A stretch of 64,000 bases of DNA from Cyanoderma ruficeps. Lineage: Eukaryota; Chordata; Aves; Passeriformes; Timaliidae. Both the position numbers and the translations under genes were made by a program. The notes under the pieces are model-generated. The model made no database searches, was not told the DNA's origin, and saw nothing but the letters and a program-made list of their open reading frames with translations. Location of the stretch: the NCBI GenBank assembly GCA_008694505.1, contig VZDJ01000116.1, forward strand, positions 17,783,716-17,847,715, in the 5' to 3' direction. Below are positions 1-12,064 of this stretch, piece after piece. The first letter of the stretch is position 1; each line of letters opens with the position of its first letter.

Positions 1-154
1 AGGAGCTGTTTCACAGGTGGCTGGGCAGGAGCTGAGTATAGGAACCACTTCTGTCAGAACGAGTTTAACTCAAGTGTTTGTGAATTATCAGCTGTGGATC
101 CTGCAAGCACTGTGCTAGATACAGAGTATCAGTAGCAAGCAGTTCATACCTGTG

Positions 155-305
155 TTCTTGGCCATGATGCTTTGTAGGATCACTTGGGTTGGAAGGGACC
201 TCCAAAAATTTCCTGTTGATGCTTTCTCAGAGGGCTGACTTCCCTGGATCATATCCCTAGATCCTGTTCCAGAGTTTGATCACTATCTAGTGACACTATA
301 TAAAA
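155..305 (-). mobile_element. CR1 LINE fragment (3' end)
   Basis: The + strand around 175-212 reads as the reverse complement of the CR1 3' end: a 'gggttggaagggacct' block typical of avian CR1, then 'agggctgactt' and a diverged 'cctgttccagagtttgatcac' stretch, in the order expected for an antisense CR1 3' UTR. The fragment is short, 5'-truncated and internally deleted, with no coding potential. The boundaries are approximate because the ends have decayed. Identification rests on remembered CR1 consensus features. Confidence 0.65.
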
Positions 306-2860
306 GTTGTGTCTACAGAATTACGAATAAGGTTGACTTTACTCTGTAGGTTTAGAGGAAAAAACAATTTATCTGTTGTATCAACATTTGTTATTTACAG
401 AGACAGTTTTGTAAAAACAAAATCTAAACTGTGAATCTCCAGGTTTCAGGGTCAAGATTGTAACTGGCTGAGTTTTGAAGAAGCTGAATAGTAAAATCTG
501 TGAAATCAGTGTTGTCTATGTGTGAGTGAAACTGTACCTTGTCTCCTCTTCCCCTTCTGCCCTGTAACATCTCTTCTGTCATTGAATGGTAGCTCCGTGA
601 AACAGTTCTGTTTCCATACTGGCCAGCACAAATCAATTCACAAATTTTTACTCAGCTCTATCTCAGTGTAAGCTTTGTAAGTGGTTCCTACATGAGTATT
701 TCAGAAAGCTGAGAAATGCCTCCAAATAAGTGCAGAGTAAATGCCTCTGCATCTGTTTGGATTTAGATGTTGGAATAAATCTCTAAAAACAATTTAACTT
801 TCTAGAAGAGTTTTGCATTTGGTTGATGGCTTACACATTTGATATGATGTACTGCAAGAGCAAGCTCTAAGCAGCAGCTGCCATAGACTGACATCTCTGA
901 GCACTGTGTCACTCACTTTCCAGCCATGATTTTACATGAACAGAAATCTTTAAGCACATGTTTGTTTTATGTTTATATTTGCCCTGCTTATCCAGGGAGT
1001 TTTTTCCTTAAATCAAGCTACAAAGGAGTCCAGTAAGACTGTGTGTGCAAGTTTTGGGTGGCAGGAGCTCATGGAATTTCCTGTTAAGTGCAGAAGAGAT
1101 AACCATCTGACATCCAGATAACCACTCCCTGCTTCTCTCAAATGCTTTTAAGTGAATGAATACTTTTTAAAATGTCAGGAAACAATCCCGGAGAATATGT
1201 GAATAAGCAGGTAGGTTTTGGCTGAAATAACTCTTCTGGATAGTTTTTAAGCCTTTTATGTAAAGGAGTTTCTGTGCCTATTTTCCTATGAGATTGCTTC
1301 ACAGGAACCTCCCAGTCTGCTGTCAGGATTCTCAGATCAGAGTTTAATATTGTTTGACAGCTGCACTAAAAACAACCACTTCCTGTTAGGGAAGATGCTG
1401 GAAGCACTAGGTATGGTTTTTTGTTTTGGTTTTTTTTTTCACCTTCTTCTTTTTCCCTTGAGCTCTGGAATCTGCAAGTCATTTGCTTATTGTGGGTAGA
1501 AATTGTGCAATGCACCTGGAGCTTGAATTCAGAAGACTGGCTGTGCATAATCTTGTTTAAGGCACATCAACTCTTGTCTAATGTCCTTCCTAGGAGATAG
1601 AGACACTAAAGCGTTTAGCTCAGTGGCTGTTGAAGGCTTCTCCTTTGGTTTTGGACAGGAGACCACCCTTTGTGTTGCTTGTTAGTGGGCAGTAAAAGGG
1701 AAGTGATTCGCATCTCAGGTGATCAAAGTGATCCTCAGGGAGGATCTGTGAAGTCAGTCACTGGGTACCTTGATGCTTCTTGTGACACCAGTCCTCTGTG
1801 TTGCTAATAGTAATCTCTTTGCTACCTAACAGAAAAATCTTCTGGGATGGGCATTAGCTCTGCAGCCTTAAAACTATTCAGAGTTGGACTCTGAAGTGCT
1901 TCGGTCTCATCAGGCAGAGTGGAGGATCCTGCTTATCACCTTGGTTTGACTATCTCCACAAACTTTGAAGAGATCCTGAGAAGCTGATGTGGAGTACTGA
2001 AAGCTATGGACTGGCAGTTACTGTGTTGGGGATTTTTTTGGTGGGTGGGATGGGGATTGTAGGTACAATTAAAATCGGTACTGATGCAAATAACAGCAGC
2101 TCTTCCTGATGTCAGGTTTAGAAATGTAGTGATATTATATCTCTGCAGCCTTCAAAATGGTATCAGAGTAGCTCACCAACAACAGAACAGATGACTGTCT
2201 TTGTAGAAGATATGGAAAGATGCAATTAAAGAGTTGAAGTAAAAGGCATCTTAAGTGGCTTCACAAAAGTAGTGTTGTAGCAGTGGAAAAGTGAGTCTGA
2301 CACAAGTCATTCCAGAGTGCTGTGACCTTGCTTCCCAGAAGAGACTCGGTTTATCTCTCTGAAGCTGTTGGGAGTGCAGCTGTGACTTCTGAAAGTGCAG
2401 TCCTAACTATCCCCAAACAGCCTGAAAGGGCTTTCTTGTTGTTCTCAGGCTGAAATAATCATAGTGATTTCCCTATGTAAACTCCCTTTTCCAGGGATTG
2501 GTTCACCTAATATATTTATATGCACATACTCTTAAACTCTCAAAAAAATAAACACCTAGTACACTCTGCTCCTTGTACAGAGCTGTGTAGCTTTCAAAAG
2601 CAGAATTGCAGAAACCCTGGCATTTGCACTGCAGTGAAGCAAACCTTCCCTTCTTCCTTGCAAAAGTGAGAATGAAAATGCTGTGGCAAATAGCTTTGAT
2701 TTAAACTGAAAAGCCTCTGGTTTTCAGAGCTGCTTTTAAAGCAAAGGGCTACTTTGGCTTTTGATCCTCTTAAGCTGGGTTATTTGATGTGAAAAACGCC
2801 CTGGGTACTCTGCAGCAGAGGGGAGCAGCTTTTCAGTTCTCTGTGTGTGGCTTCAGGAGA

Positions 2861-2900
2861 GGGCCTGGCAGAGCGTGGGGTGGTGGGGGGCTCAGGGGGG
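2861..2900 (+). repeat. G-rich run, possible G-quadruplex
   Basis: Four G runs occur within 40 bases (2861-2863, 2877-2880, 2885-2890 and 2895-2900), the last two being six Gs each. The spacing would allow a quadruplex on the + strand, which is the non-template strand of SUFU. There is no evidence of function beyond the base pattern. Confidence 0.45.
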
Positions 2901-3853
2901 CCTGGTTGCACAGCTCTGTAAATAAAGGGGCCTCTATTTCTCTTTTTCTATTTGGATTCTTTTGCTGGAACTAAATATCATGATCAGTGAAACTCTTACC
3001 TCATTAAAGGAAAAAGTCAGGCTCCTCCAGCATATGCGCAGTGCTGCAGTGTGGTTTGTTCTGCTGAGCTGATTTGCTGAACAGATAAAGGGAGTTTTAA
3101 CCTAAGAATGGCACGTAATGTATGACCTTGGCTTTTGAAAGGTTTATTTTTGTTTTTTTGACAAAATAAGGTTTTAATATTAAATATGGGGTCGGATTTG
3201 ACTTGGCAGATGCCAGAGCCTTCTACTACTGCTGTAGTCATAATATAAAACTATGTGATGTGTGCCAGTGAGCATGCAGCAAGCCAAGAATTTCTCCATC
3301 AGTGTTTATTTTTCTGAAAACTTACCCAGTTGCTTTGCAGTTGGGTTGGCTAAAAAGGTGATGTGCTCTTGTGTTGGAGGGAGCAAAGCAGTGGTGGGCA
3401 CGATATAGTCCATGCTGACTCTTTATACTTAGCATATTTAGTTTTGGGGCAAAATATGGGTTCTTCCTTCCTTCATAGTGATTTAGAAATGTTTACTAGA
3501 AACTTTCACTCAAAACTCCAGGGTTCAGCAGAACCAAAGCATAAAACAAACTATGTGAAATATTCAGATCTGTTAGTACTGAAACTTAATGCTGTACTGC
3601 AGCTTTCAGTTTGTGTAGCCGAGGCCATGCAGGGATACAAAATACTAATTCTGAGGCTTTCTTCCTGCACACTTTCCATCTCAGATCATCATCTTACTGT
3701 AAAGCTGAGGTGCTTTTGGACTGCTGCACTGCAGGAGTTTGGCTGAAGAAATGACCTGTAAAGCACTTCAGTGCTGAGATGCTGAACTAAGCTCCAAAAT
3801 CCTTGTTCTAAATTTGCTGTAGTTTTAACTGGCTACCTTCAGATTTAAAGCAG

Positions 3854-3962
3854 TACCACCACCCCCCCCCAAAAAAAATAAACCAAAAAAACCCCCCAAA
3901 CAAAACCACCCCCCCTCCAAAAGAAAAAAAGACCAACAAAACCACCCAACCAATATAACCAT
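3854..3962. repeat. A/C-rich low-complexity block
   Basis: About 110 bases are made almost only of A and C on the + strand, with runs of 7-9 C and 7-8 A alternating irregularly. No fixed repeat unit is evident. Such A/C (or T/G) tracts are frequent in bird introns. It carries no coding signal. Confidence 0.8.
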
Positions 3963-6366
3963 GACCAGAAAAATCCACACCAAACCTACCATCTCAGTCC
4001 TCATCTCCCTAGCTCTCAGAGAAACCAGCCCTAAAAAGTACCAGAATCTTGTTTCTGTAGATCAAAGACTGTAATAAAAGTATGTTGCCTCTGCAGCTGG
4101 CACAGGAGTTGTGTCAGGCTGACCTGCTAGGAATGCTTTCCACTGGAAAGGGAGCAGGTTGGTGCAGGTACAGGTAGCAGAGAGTGTGGGAAGGTCTGTG
4201 GAAGAGTTCATGGCTTCCATGTGCCTTAGCAAGATTTCTTCCATCTGTGGGTTATCATTACCCTTCCATCCAGTTTTTCTGTTGAAATGAGGCTTGTTTG
4301 GTCTTTCTCTTCTGGAAGTATTGTTAGGGTTTTTAGCTTGTTCCTTGACTGTGGCTGGATGAAGGTGGTTGATTTTCTAGTTTTCTGAAAGTTTGGGGGA
4401 AATTTGGAACTTACAGGAAGAAGCACAAGTTTGAACACCTGCAAGCCTACAAGGTGTGGTGGGTTTTTTGTCCAGCTTCTTGTCATCCTTCAAAGGTAAT
4501 GCTTAAGCAGGGGAAACGTCATCTAAAAGGAGACTGCCATGAGAACCCAGTGTCTCCACATGGAATAGGGAAGAGTCTCTTTGTCCTTGAGAGAGATAAG
4601 CCATTTGCTCTGTCTTCCACTGGCACATGTACTTGGAGATCTTGGGTTTCTAACTGGGAAAAATAATCTCCCATGCTATTTGCCTCTCTACTAGCAGACT
4701 GATGCATCCTTAGCATCATAAATTTTGAAGCTGGGGCCAGAGTGGGCACTTGTAGTAAAAAGGATATCCATAAGGGAAGCCAATCTGCATAACTTGGCTA
4801 CTGGATACTTCTCTGTGATTTTCCTAGACCAAGGGTCAGAAGCATAGTGGAAGATTGTAGGTCTGTGTAGCTCCTGAAGCTCATGTCTCCATTCTCAGGA
4901 CATCCCTCAAACCTCAACCAGGAGCTCTGATCCTGGATTATGGTCCATTGTTCAATGAGAGAAATTTCATGGCAGCTGTTGAAACAGCTACATTGAACTT
5001 ATCTTCAAACACAAGACTTTGTTAAGGATAAAAGTAAAACCTTTGGCAAAAATACTAACAAAATTACTATGCTAATTACATTCTGAATATTAAGATTTCT
5101 TTCTATTAAAGACCTGTCAAAATTAGGCATAAAGTATTTCCAAAGTAATCACGAGTATTCAAGGCCACATGTGTCACAACTTCCTCAAAACCAGATTTCT
5201 AAGCTAAAATTAAACAGATCAAAGGCTTTTACTTTATAGACTGTTACCTCAGAACAGCTGCACAATGCAGGTGAATTGCATGTTTTTAAATTTTCACTGT
5301 ATTTTCACCAACTTGTGACCATTAACTGTTCAAAAACATTTTAACTTTAATCCTTAAATATGAATCTCTTGCATGCAAATAAAATTCTTCTAAGATTTAG
5401 CTGTTATTTTGAGAATATCAGCATTGTATGCTGCTACATTTTCTGAGTGTTCTTTGGAAGATACATCTTGACCCTTTGGGGATTTTTTTTAAATCTTAAA
5501 AGGGAAGTAGCATAATGCTTGTTTCCTTACCTTTTTTTTACTTAGTAGTTCTCTGTTTAAGAGTCACACTACCACATGAGCAAATGTATTTAAGTAATGT
5601 TGCCTGTCAGCTTTACTGCTTTGTGTCTACTGGTGTATTGCTGACCAGCAATGTTCTAAATACAAGTATTGCTTTAGATTTGACAGATACTCACCTAAAC
5701 ACTTCTGTTACTCAGTAACTTTCATAGGTATCAATGTAAAGCATGTGTGGTCTTCTTTAAACAGTTATTTTGGGGAAGCAGAGATCCAAGAGGTTAAAAA
5801 AAAAAAAAGCCCCCTGAGCTCCAGCTCCTTGCATGTTAGAAGTAAAGCTGTGTTGTTTCAGAACATGCCTTGAAAGGAGGAAGTTCAATAGAGAGCCATC
5901 TTACTTTCCAAAAAATTTAACTGTGAAAGATCAGCTCGAAGGCTTTCTGTTAACTTTAATCTTTCTTAAAACTCAACCATTCATAATGTGTTTCAATTTC
6001 TGGTTTATGCTTTTTACTGGAATCAGTTCTTGAAAAATATCTACTTTGAAGCATTTTCATTTTTCTCCTTAAGAAATATTTCTTTTTTCCTTTACTAACT
6101 GATATGTGAATCTAATAAAACACTATAGGGGTGCTGGTTGTCCAAGGCACAACTTTGCATTTATGAGGCCGTCACTGTCTTCTATCAGTCAGTTAGGTAG
6201 GTCTTCACATGTGGTTACAGAACACAGGATTCACTGCACATCCAGATTCCACTCCCTGGGTGGCTGGTTCTGTGAGGAGAACATCCTTTTTCCACGGTCC
6301 TAATCTTTAATCCCGCTCTGGTTACAAGAACTGTGTCATGACTTTGTATTTTTTCATTCCCTGCAG

Positions 6367-6503
6367 GTTTACAGGAACAAATGGACCGAGTGGTTTCGGG
6401 TTTGAGCTGACATTCCGACTGAAGAGAGAGACGGGGGAGTCAGCACCCCCCACCTGGCCAGCAGAGCTGATGCAAGGCTTGGCCAGATACGTCTTCCAGT
6501 CAG
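6367..6503 (+). CDS. SUFU: SUFU exon 3 (residues 106/107-152)
   Basis: This exon encodes part of the N-terminal lobe (Sufu domain, Pfam PF05076 by family knowledge). The acceptor is the CAG at 6364-6366 and the donor is GTACCA from 6504. The first G completes codon 106 (Glu) and the final G is base 1 of codon 152, giving 45 full codons, 107-151. The read protein starts FTGTNGPSGFGFELTF and ends ARYVFQS. It includes Tyr147, which structural work on SUFU-GLI complexes places in the GLI-binding cleft. Compared with the human protein as I recall it, the only change is Asn for Asp at 111. A second AG lies eight bases inside the exon (6373-6374); its use would break the frame, so the first acceptor is preferred. 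The exon matches the expected 137 bp. Confidence 0.98.
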
Positions 6504-6786
6504 GTACCACGGGGTTAAATACACGGCCTTGCTTTTTCCTGCTCTAGTTCTGAAGGCCCACATCTGTTCAGGGTGTGGCACTTGTGTCATCAGCACCCAG
6601 TCGGGTCTTGGAATTGTCTTGTGTGGGAATCCAAAAGAGTGTGTTCCTTCCTCCAGCCCAGCCTGCAGGGGTAAAACCAATTGTTGTTCAGGTTACTGCA
6701 AATTCTGAGTATTGAAAAGCTGAAGTTACACAACAGTCATTAACTATAGGAAGTCTGCCCAGTGACTCTTTCCTGCATAGTTGGGT

Positions 6787-6925
6787 TCATAGAATCGCAG
6801 AATCACAGAATGAACTAGGTTGGAAAAGACCTGAGATCATCAAGTCCAACTTAAGGCCTAACACCTCCTAATCAACTAAAACCATGGCACTGAGTGCCAT
6901 GTCCAGTATCTTCTCTCAGCAAGAA
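6787..6925 (-). mobile_element. CR1 LINE fragment with preserved 3' end
   Basis: The + strand begins with repeats of the CR1 3'-terminal octamer in reverse complement (tagaatcgcagaatcacaga), followed by 'aggttggaaaagacctgagatcatcaagtccaac' split over 6819-6851 and the 'aaaccatggcactgagtgcca' region near 6880-6899. This is the classic antisense view of an avian CR1 3' UTR. The element is 5'-truncated after about 6925, as is usual for CR1 insertions. It is moderately diverged and noncoding. Confidence 0.9.
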
Positions 6926-8043
6926 AAACACATTTGCTTATCCTGAATGGCTGAGGAACAGCCATCTGATAAGGTCTCACTTTTCAGCAGAAGCGCCATA
7001 ACTTCCAAAAACGTTGCAGCTCCATCACAGACAAATCCCTTCCCTGTGGTCCCTGCAGCAGAGCAGTAGCAATGTATATGAACATGGAGTTGTTGAGATG
7101 TGAAAATGTAAAAGTTGTGAGGAATGCTAAAGCTGGGTGGGCCAAGGAATTAACAATTTTGAATCATTGCTGTGGATGGAGAATTGCCAGAAAAGTGGGA
7201 ACAAGGGTTCCTACAAACCATCCTCTTGCACTGTTCTTTTATAGTTTCATTTGTATCAGTAGATTGAATGTTACTTTTAGTGTCAGCACATGGAAACCTG
7301 TGGAATGGCTGATGACTCTTGTACCTGAAAGGCACTTTCCAGCATCACCAAGATCTGCATGAAATATTTAAAGAACATTTTTTAACCTAGTTTGAGGTCT
7401 TTTACAAATAAAGTACCTTCTAAATCAATGATTATTGAATTTGCAATATTTGGTACCTGCTGTACTAGTTCATAAATTGCTCAGTAACTTCTGGTTCTGC
7501 TGATGGCTTTCAGTCAGTTGGCTGACTCTCAAAGGGGAAAGGTCTGGGTAAGAACAGGATTGCTCCGCTAACCTCTAACACATCTGAGGAAGTGGCAATC
7601 TTGTGGGTAATTTTCTAAATATTGGTGGATATAATTCAGTGTCAGCCTGGATTATTGCTTGTCTTTTTGTAATCTTTGCTGTGTAGCTGTCTTCCCCAGT
7701 TGCCATCCAAAAATTGTCTCACCTTTCTATCTTCATTTTTGCAACTGTTAAGGATCTAAATCTATGTGACTGTCATTGTTTTTTACATTGTTTGAGATTC
7801 CCATCCTGCCTAAATTGTATTGCACAGCAGCTTTTTGATACTGACCATGCAGTGATGAATTCATACTCACATTTTCTGTGTAATGATTGCAGGGTCCAAA
7901 GAAAACATCTGAGCCTAAAATCTCCCTCTTAGATACAAAGTAATATACGTTTTAGGTGTTAACTTATACTAAATATCCTACATCCCATTTGGAACATTTT
8001 AAATTTCCTAGTCTAGGCTAGTTCTCATTTGCAGTTCTCAAAG

Positions 8044-8066
8044 CAGTGACCAGTTGTTGGTCACTG
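8044..8066. repeat. Perfect inverted repeat, 8-bp arms
   Basis: Arm cagtgacc at 8044-8051 is matched exactly by ggtcactg at 8059-8066, with a 7-base spacer. It could form a small hairpin but is short enough to occur by chance in 64 kb. Confidence 0.6.
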
Positions 8067-8559
8067 TCTTTTCATGGGTGAGAGGAGGTGTGCAGAGTGA
8101 AGTGGGATTTGGAAGGGTACTTTAGGGCAAACTTCTTGGTGACTAAGCTTGCATGCAGAGTAGAGAATTCGCTTGTTTGGCTCTGCAATAATGCATCTTT
8201 TTGACTTCAAAGCCAAAGAACTGTTCTTAGAATGAAAAGTGTGGTTGTGCCCATGCTTATCAATCTGGCATAAACCGCTCTCCAGTGTTATCTTCTGCTT
8301 ATCCATGCTGCTTTTTGCTTTATATCCACTATGACTCTTTAAATGCAGGCTCAAACTCACACTGATGGATTCTAGCCTCTGGGTGTTTAGTTTTCATTTT
8401 GCCTTATGAAAAACAGCAGTGTATGAATCATAAATTGACTTCTTTCTTTGACTATGAAATTGGTTGTGAGCCAATACCATGCTCATCATACAATGGCCAA
8501 ACCACATGCTGGGTTACCTTAGGAAAAGCATGAGCAGCAGATAGAGGGAAGTTATTACC

Positions 8560-9050
8560 TCTTTGGCATGGCACTGGGAAGGCCTTGCTTAAAATATTGT
8601 GTCCTGTTTTGGGCCTTTAAAAGATACTGAAAAACTGGAGAGTGTTCAAGGTGGTCAGGGTTCTAGGGCATGTGAGCCATGAGGAGAGTGGGAGGGAGCA
8701 GGGCCAGTTTAGCTTGGGATGAGAATGTGCAGGGTGATCTAACTGAAGCCCACAGCTGTAGGGAGGGTAGTTACTAGATTGTGGGGTCAAGGCTAGATAG
8801 TACATCAAAGGGCTACAGATCTGAATTGCAGTGTTGGAGGCCCTGGAAAAGCTTCAAGGAAAACTTGCTCACAAGGAAAGGAGCAAAGGACAGGGAATGG
8901 TTTTTAAGAGAGGTGCTGGAATTCCATTCCTGGAAAGGTTCAGGACTTAGCTTAACAAAACTAAGTTGGCCCTGATCTAGCATTGGTGATGGCTCCACTT
9001 CAAATAGGGAGGTTGGATGAGAGACCTGCAAAGGCCCCTTAAAATATTAC
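8560..9050 (+). mobile_element. Old CR1 LINE 3' portion
   Basis: The order of blocks follows the CR1 3' end in sense orientation: 'atggcactgggaaggcc', 'ttgtgtcctgttttgggcc' (near 8600-8615), 'ctggagagtgttcaa', 'gccatgaggagag', then 'ggttggatgagagacctgc' followed by a decayed 'aaggcccctt' 3' end near 9010-9042. It is heavily diverged with frequent indels, so it is an old, inactive copy. The terminal octamer is no longer clear and both boundaries are approximate. Confidence 0.65.
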
Positions 9051-11159
9051 AGAAGTGTTGGATTTGGGGCATTTTTTTCCAAACTGATTCATGCTCTTCA
9101 GCAAGCAGTTGTGTGTTGTCACTGACTGTTACCAACCATTCCTTGCCTTGTGTAAAAGGAATCTGCGTGCTGTTGCAACAAATGAACAAGCGGTAGTTTT
9201 ATTTTAGTACAAATTTGATTATCACGTCTCTTTTAGAAAATAATTTTCTCAGGCTAAAATCATCTGGTTAATAATAGATATCACTTTAACCCTGACAAGA
9301 CGATGCATTTAAAAGTAAGATTGTAATGGGGCCTACTTTATTATATTTCTTCTTAATCTTTCAGGGGAGTGCCAGTTGAACACAGCTAGATGCAGTAATT
9401 TTCTAATTTAGTCAAAGATCTCTCACTCCATTGCTCTGCAGAGTCCCCAGTACTTCTGTTACATCTGACGTGTCCTGCTTTGTTTTGTTGTACTCCCTTG
9501 AGCTATCTTCTCTCAGGATGGCAGTGTCCAGAGCAGTTCCTGTGTTCCTCCTTCTGTCACTCCTGGGTAATCAGGCACCCAGTCCTCAGCAGTGTTACTT
9601 TCTTTTCTGCCTAGTAGAGTTTCCCCTAGTTTGACATTCTCACTCTGCAGAGCCAAGTGAGCTTCTGCTATTGTTTTTTCCTGGTTTTTTACAGGACTTT
9701 TCTGTCCAGATGTTGAAACTCTAAAACTGAAGTATTTGAAGGGTTGGTTCTTCTGAAGCCCATTGGGCATGAAGCAGGCTGTGGCATGACAGCATTGTTT
9801 TACATGATGAAAGGTTTCTTTTTTGCTCAAGTTCTTTCTGACTATAGTGCTTAAAGCATTTGTCAAACGAAACTCTGATAAGTGTTGTTTAACTCCGGTG
9901 TGTGTACCTTAATGTTGTCCTCTTCAGTTGTTTTCAAAAAAATAATTATGGTGTCTCTTTAGTAGTGTGATGTAGCCTTAAACATTTGATGAACTGAAAC
10001 AAGTAAAGCTTATGAATCCACCCTGAACAAGAGGCAAAAAAAAAGAATAAAATCAGCAGAGACTTTGGATAGGCTCCAAGAACTTTTGCATGTCAGAAAA
10101 TAGTTTATTCTGAAAGCTGTGCTAAGAGCTAAATTCTTATCTCTTGATAAAAACCAACTTTTTAGCTATCATAGAGGTGTGCTGCTGAGTCCACTTGAAG
10201 CTGGGGGAGAGTAAGGTGTAGTTATACTCCTGCTGAGCCTGAGCATTTTCAGTGGTGAAGACTGAGCTGAATATTCACCTGGCAGCTACTGCTGTCCTGG
10301 ATATTATTCCTGGGTATTGCAATTGCAAAGCATGTCTCATTGCAAGTGATGTATTTTTCTAACAAACAATTCTAGGCAAATAAATGTTGCATTCCTTTGT
10401 TTCTCTCTCCTGCACTGTGGCAGTGCTTTAGAAAAGCAATCTTCTGCATTGAATTTCAGACCTCTTTCAGCCTTGGCTTCTCTGTTCACTGTAACAAACA
10501 CTTGGTGCTTTTGATTAAAGGGCAGTACTTACCCTGCTTCAACAAAACCAAGCTTTCAAGTCTCAAAAAGTTTTATTTGTGGCTTTATCTGTTCTTAATT
10601 TTATCACTGTTTAACCATGACCACAAATTCCAACTCTGTTAGTTTTCAAAAAAATCCCCAAACCTTCAAACCTTGAAAATGAAACTTTGCACAATTCTGT
10701 GACCTTAGCTTGTCATGGTTCATGGGTGTACTGCACATATCTCATGGCAGAACAAATTTATACTTCAATTCAAATGAAAAGGAAGAAACGCTCTTCCTAC
10801 AGAAAGCTTATCCAGAGCTTAGTACAATTTTTAACTCTTTATGTACTACAATATTAAGATCCTTGATCACTACAGAGGGACTATGGTTTGTGTTTTGTGA
10901 AATTAAAATCTGCATTTTTTTTCTCTAGAGTAAATTTATGTTGTTTTCAAGGGTCTGTCTGATAGTGTCATGAAGGCAATATATTGGTGTAGCATGGAAA
11001 CAAGTACCCCTGTGTATGAGCTCTTGCTGCTTCTACATTTTTAGCCTGCAAGAAAACAGCTGCAGCTGTCAGGTACAGGTTTGGAGAAATTGTCATGAAA
11101 ACCCATCATGCATAGACTCTGAAGATAATGATGTGGCATATGTCATGGTTATATCCTCC

Positions 11160-11710
11160 ACAATGCACAAGTTGTAGTGGGGAATGAGCCAGAAGTATTA
11201 AGAGGATGTCCATGAATTAGAAGTCTGCAGGCTGGCTGAGTTTGATGACATTTACCCAGAATATATCAGCATAAGCAGGTTGAGCCCCCACTGGTCTAGG
11301 GGAGACAGGTAGCATCACAGGAGACTGGAAAATTGGCAAATGCTCTTCTTCACATCCCCCCCCCAAAATCTGTATCAAAGCCAGAACAAACTCCCAAAAT
11401 GAAAAGAAAAAAAAAGTTTCTAATTGGTCAATCAGATTTCAGGTCTTAAGAAACTGCTAAGAGAAACAAACCATCCAGAAGGCATCCACTTAATAATGGA
11501 TGTTGCAGCATGGATTTATCAACAATAAATCAGAAGAAAGTAAGTTACAGGTACCATAGGAAGCAGTGAATGTTGGTTACCTTGATACTACTGAGACTTT
11601 TTACATTGTCCCAACAAGTGTGTGAATGAGCTGAGGAAATGAGATCGTGGTAAAAGGTAAAGAAGAGGGCTGCAATACTGGTTGGCTGTTTAGACTCAGG
11701 GTAATTGTCA
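11160..11710 (+). mobile_element. Old CR1 LINE fragment, ORF2 region
   Basis: Blocks typical of the CR1 reverse-transcriptase region appear in order: 'ggagactggaaaattggcaaatg' (split, near 11320-11342), 'cagcatggatttatcaacaa' (11506-11525), 'gcagtgaatgttggttacct' (11563-11582), 'actttttacattgtcccaac' and 'aatgagctgaggaaatgaga' (near 11625-11645). The coding frame is destroyed by stops and indels. The copy may extend a little further in both directions. It is in the same orientation as SUFU. Confidence 0.55.
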
Positions 11711-11988
11711 ATGTGTAGTCATCAACCACAAAAGCTGAATTTTAATATTTGACCTTTGACTAGCTAGTAGTAGGAAGCTGTTTGCAACCTGGGTACTGCA
11801 AAACAGTAATAACAAAATGTGCAGGCAAAGAAAGTAAGGATGCAAGGTGCAATTTTTCAGTGGCAATTTAATGTAGATTTCAGCTGAGTACTTCAGAAGC
11901 AACTTGTATGAATTATTCCTTAGAAAACTTACTCCTTCTGAAAAGTGGGTTGGACGGAACCAATGCCAGTAGGTACATGACAAGTTAT

Positions 11989-12008
11989 ACATGTTGACAA
12001 CAACATGT
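11989..12008. repeat. Perfect inverted repeat, 8-bp arms
   Basis: acatgttg at 11989-11996 and caacatgt at 12001-12008 are exact reverse complements separated by acaa. A second hairpin lies about 30 bases downstream. Confidence 0.6.
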
Positions 12009-12039
12009 CAAAACAACCAAACTAACTATAGCTGGTTTG

Positions 12040-12064
12040 GTTTGTGGGTTTTTTCCCCACAAAC
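12040..12064. repeat. Perfect inverted repeat, 9-bp arms with T loop
   Basis: gtttgtggg at 12040-12048 pairs exactly with cccacaaac at 12056-12064 across a T-rich 7-base spacer. It looks like a hairpin but not a known RNA gene. Confidence 0.6.

Larger units (their letters stand above)
1..6366 (+). other. SUFU: SUFU intron 2 (3' part)
   Basis: This is noncoding sequence upstream of exon 3, ending in a pyrimidine-containing acceptor and CAG at 6364-6366. I looked for the exon 2 protein and did not find it, so exon 2 must lie before base 1. The stretch holds a CR1 fragment near 155-305, a G-rich run at 2861-2900, an A/C-rich low-complexity block at 3854-3962, and a poly-A run near 5795-5808. 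The rest looks like ordinary unique intron. Open frames here are short and show no recognisable protein. Confidence 0.85.

Noticed and set aside
1661..1669. GLI binding site (gaccaccct) as Hedgehog feedback element
   Set aside because: One mismatch from the GACCACCCA consensus. Such near matches (also at 14121, 29939, 34313 and 43588) are expected by chance, and no exact site was found.
2918..2930. AATAAA motifs in introns as poly(A) signals
   Set aside because: Many occur across the introns without a terminal exon. They do not mark ends of SUFU.
3854..3962. A/C-rich block as a CRISPR array or satellite
   Set aside because: There is no regular repeat unit or spacer. It is simple low-complexity DNA.
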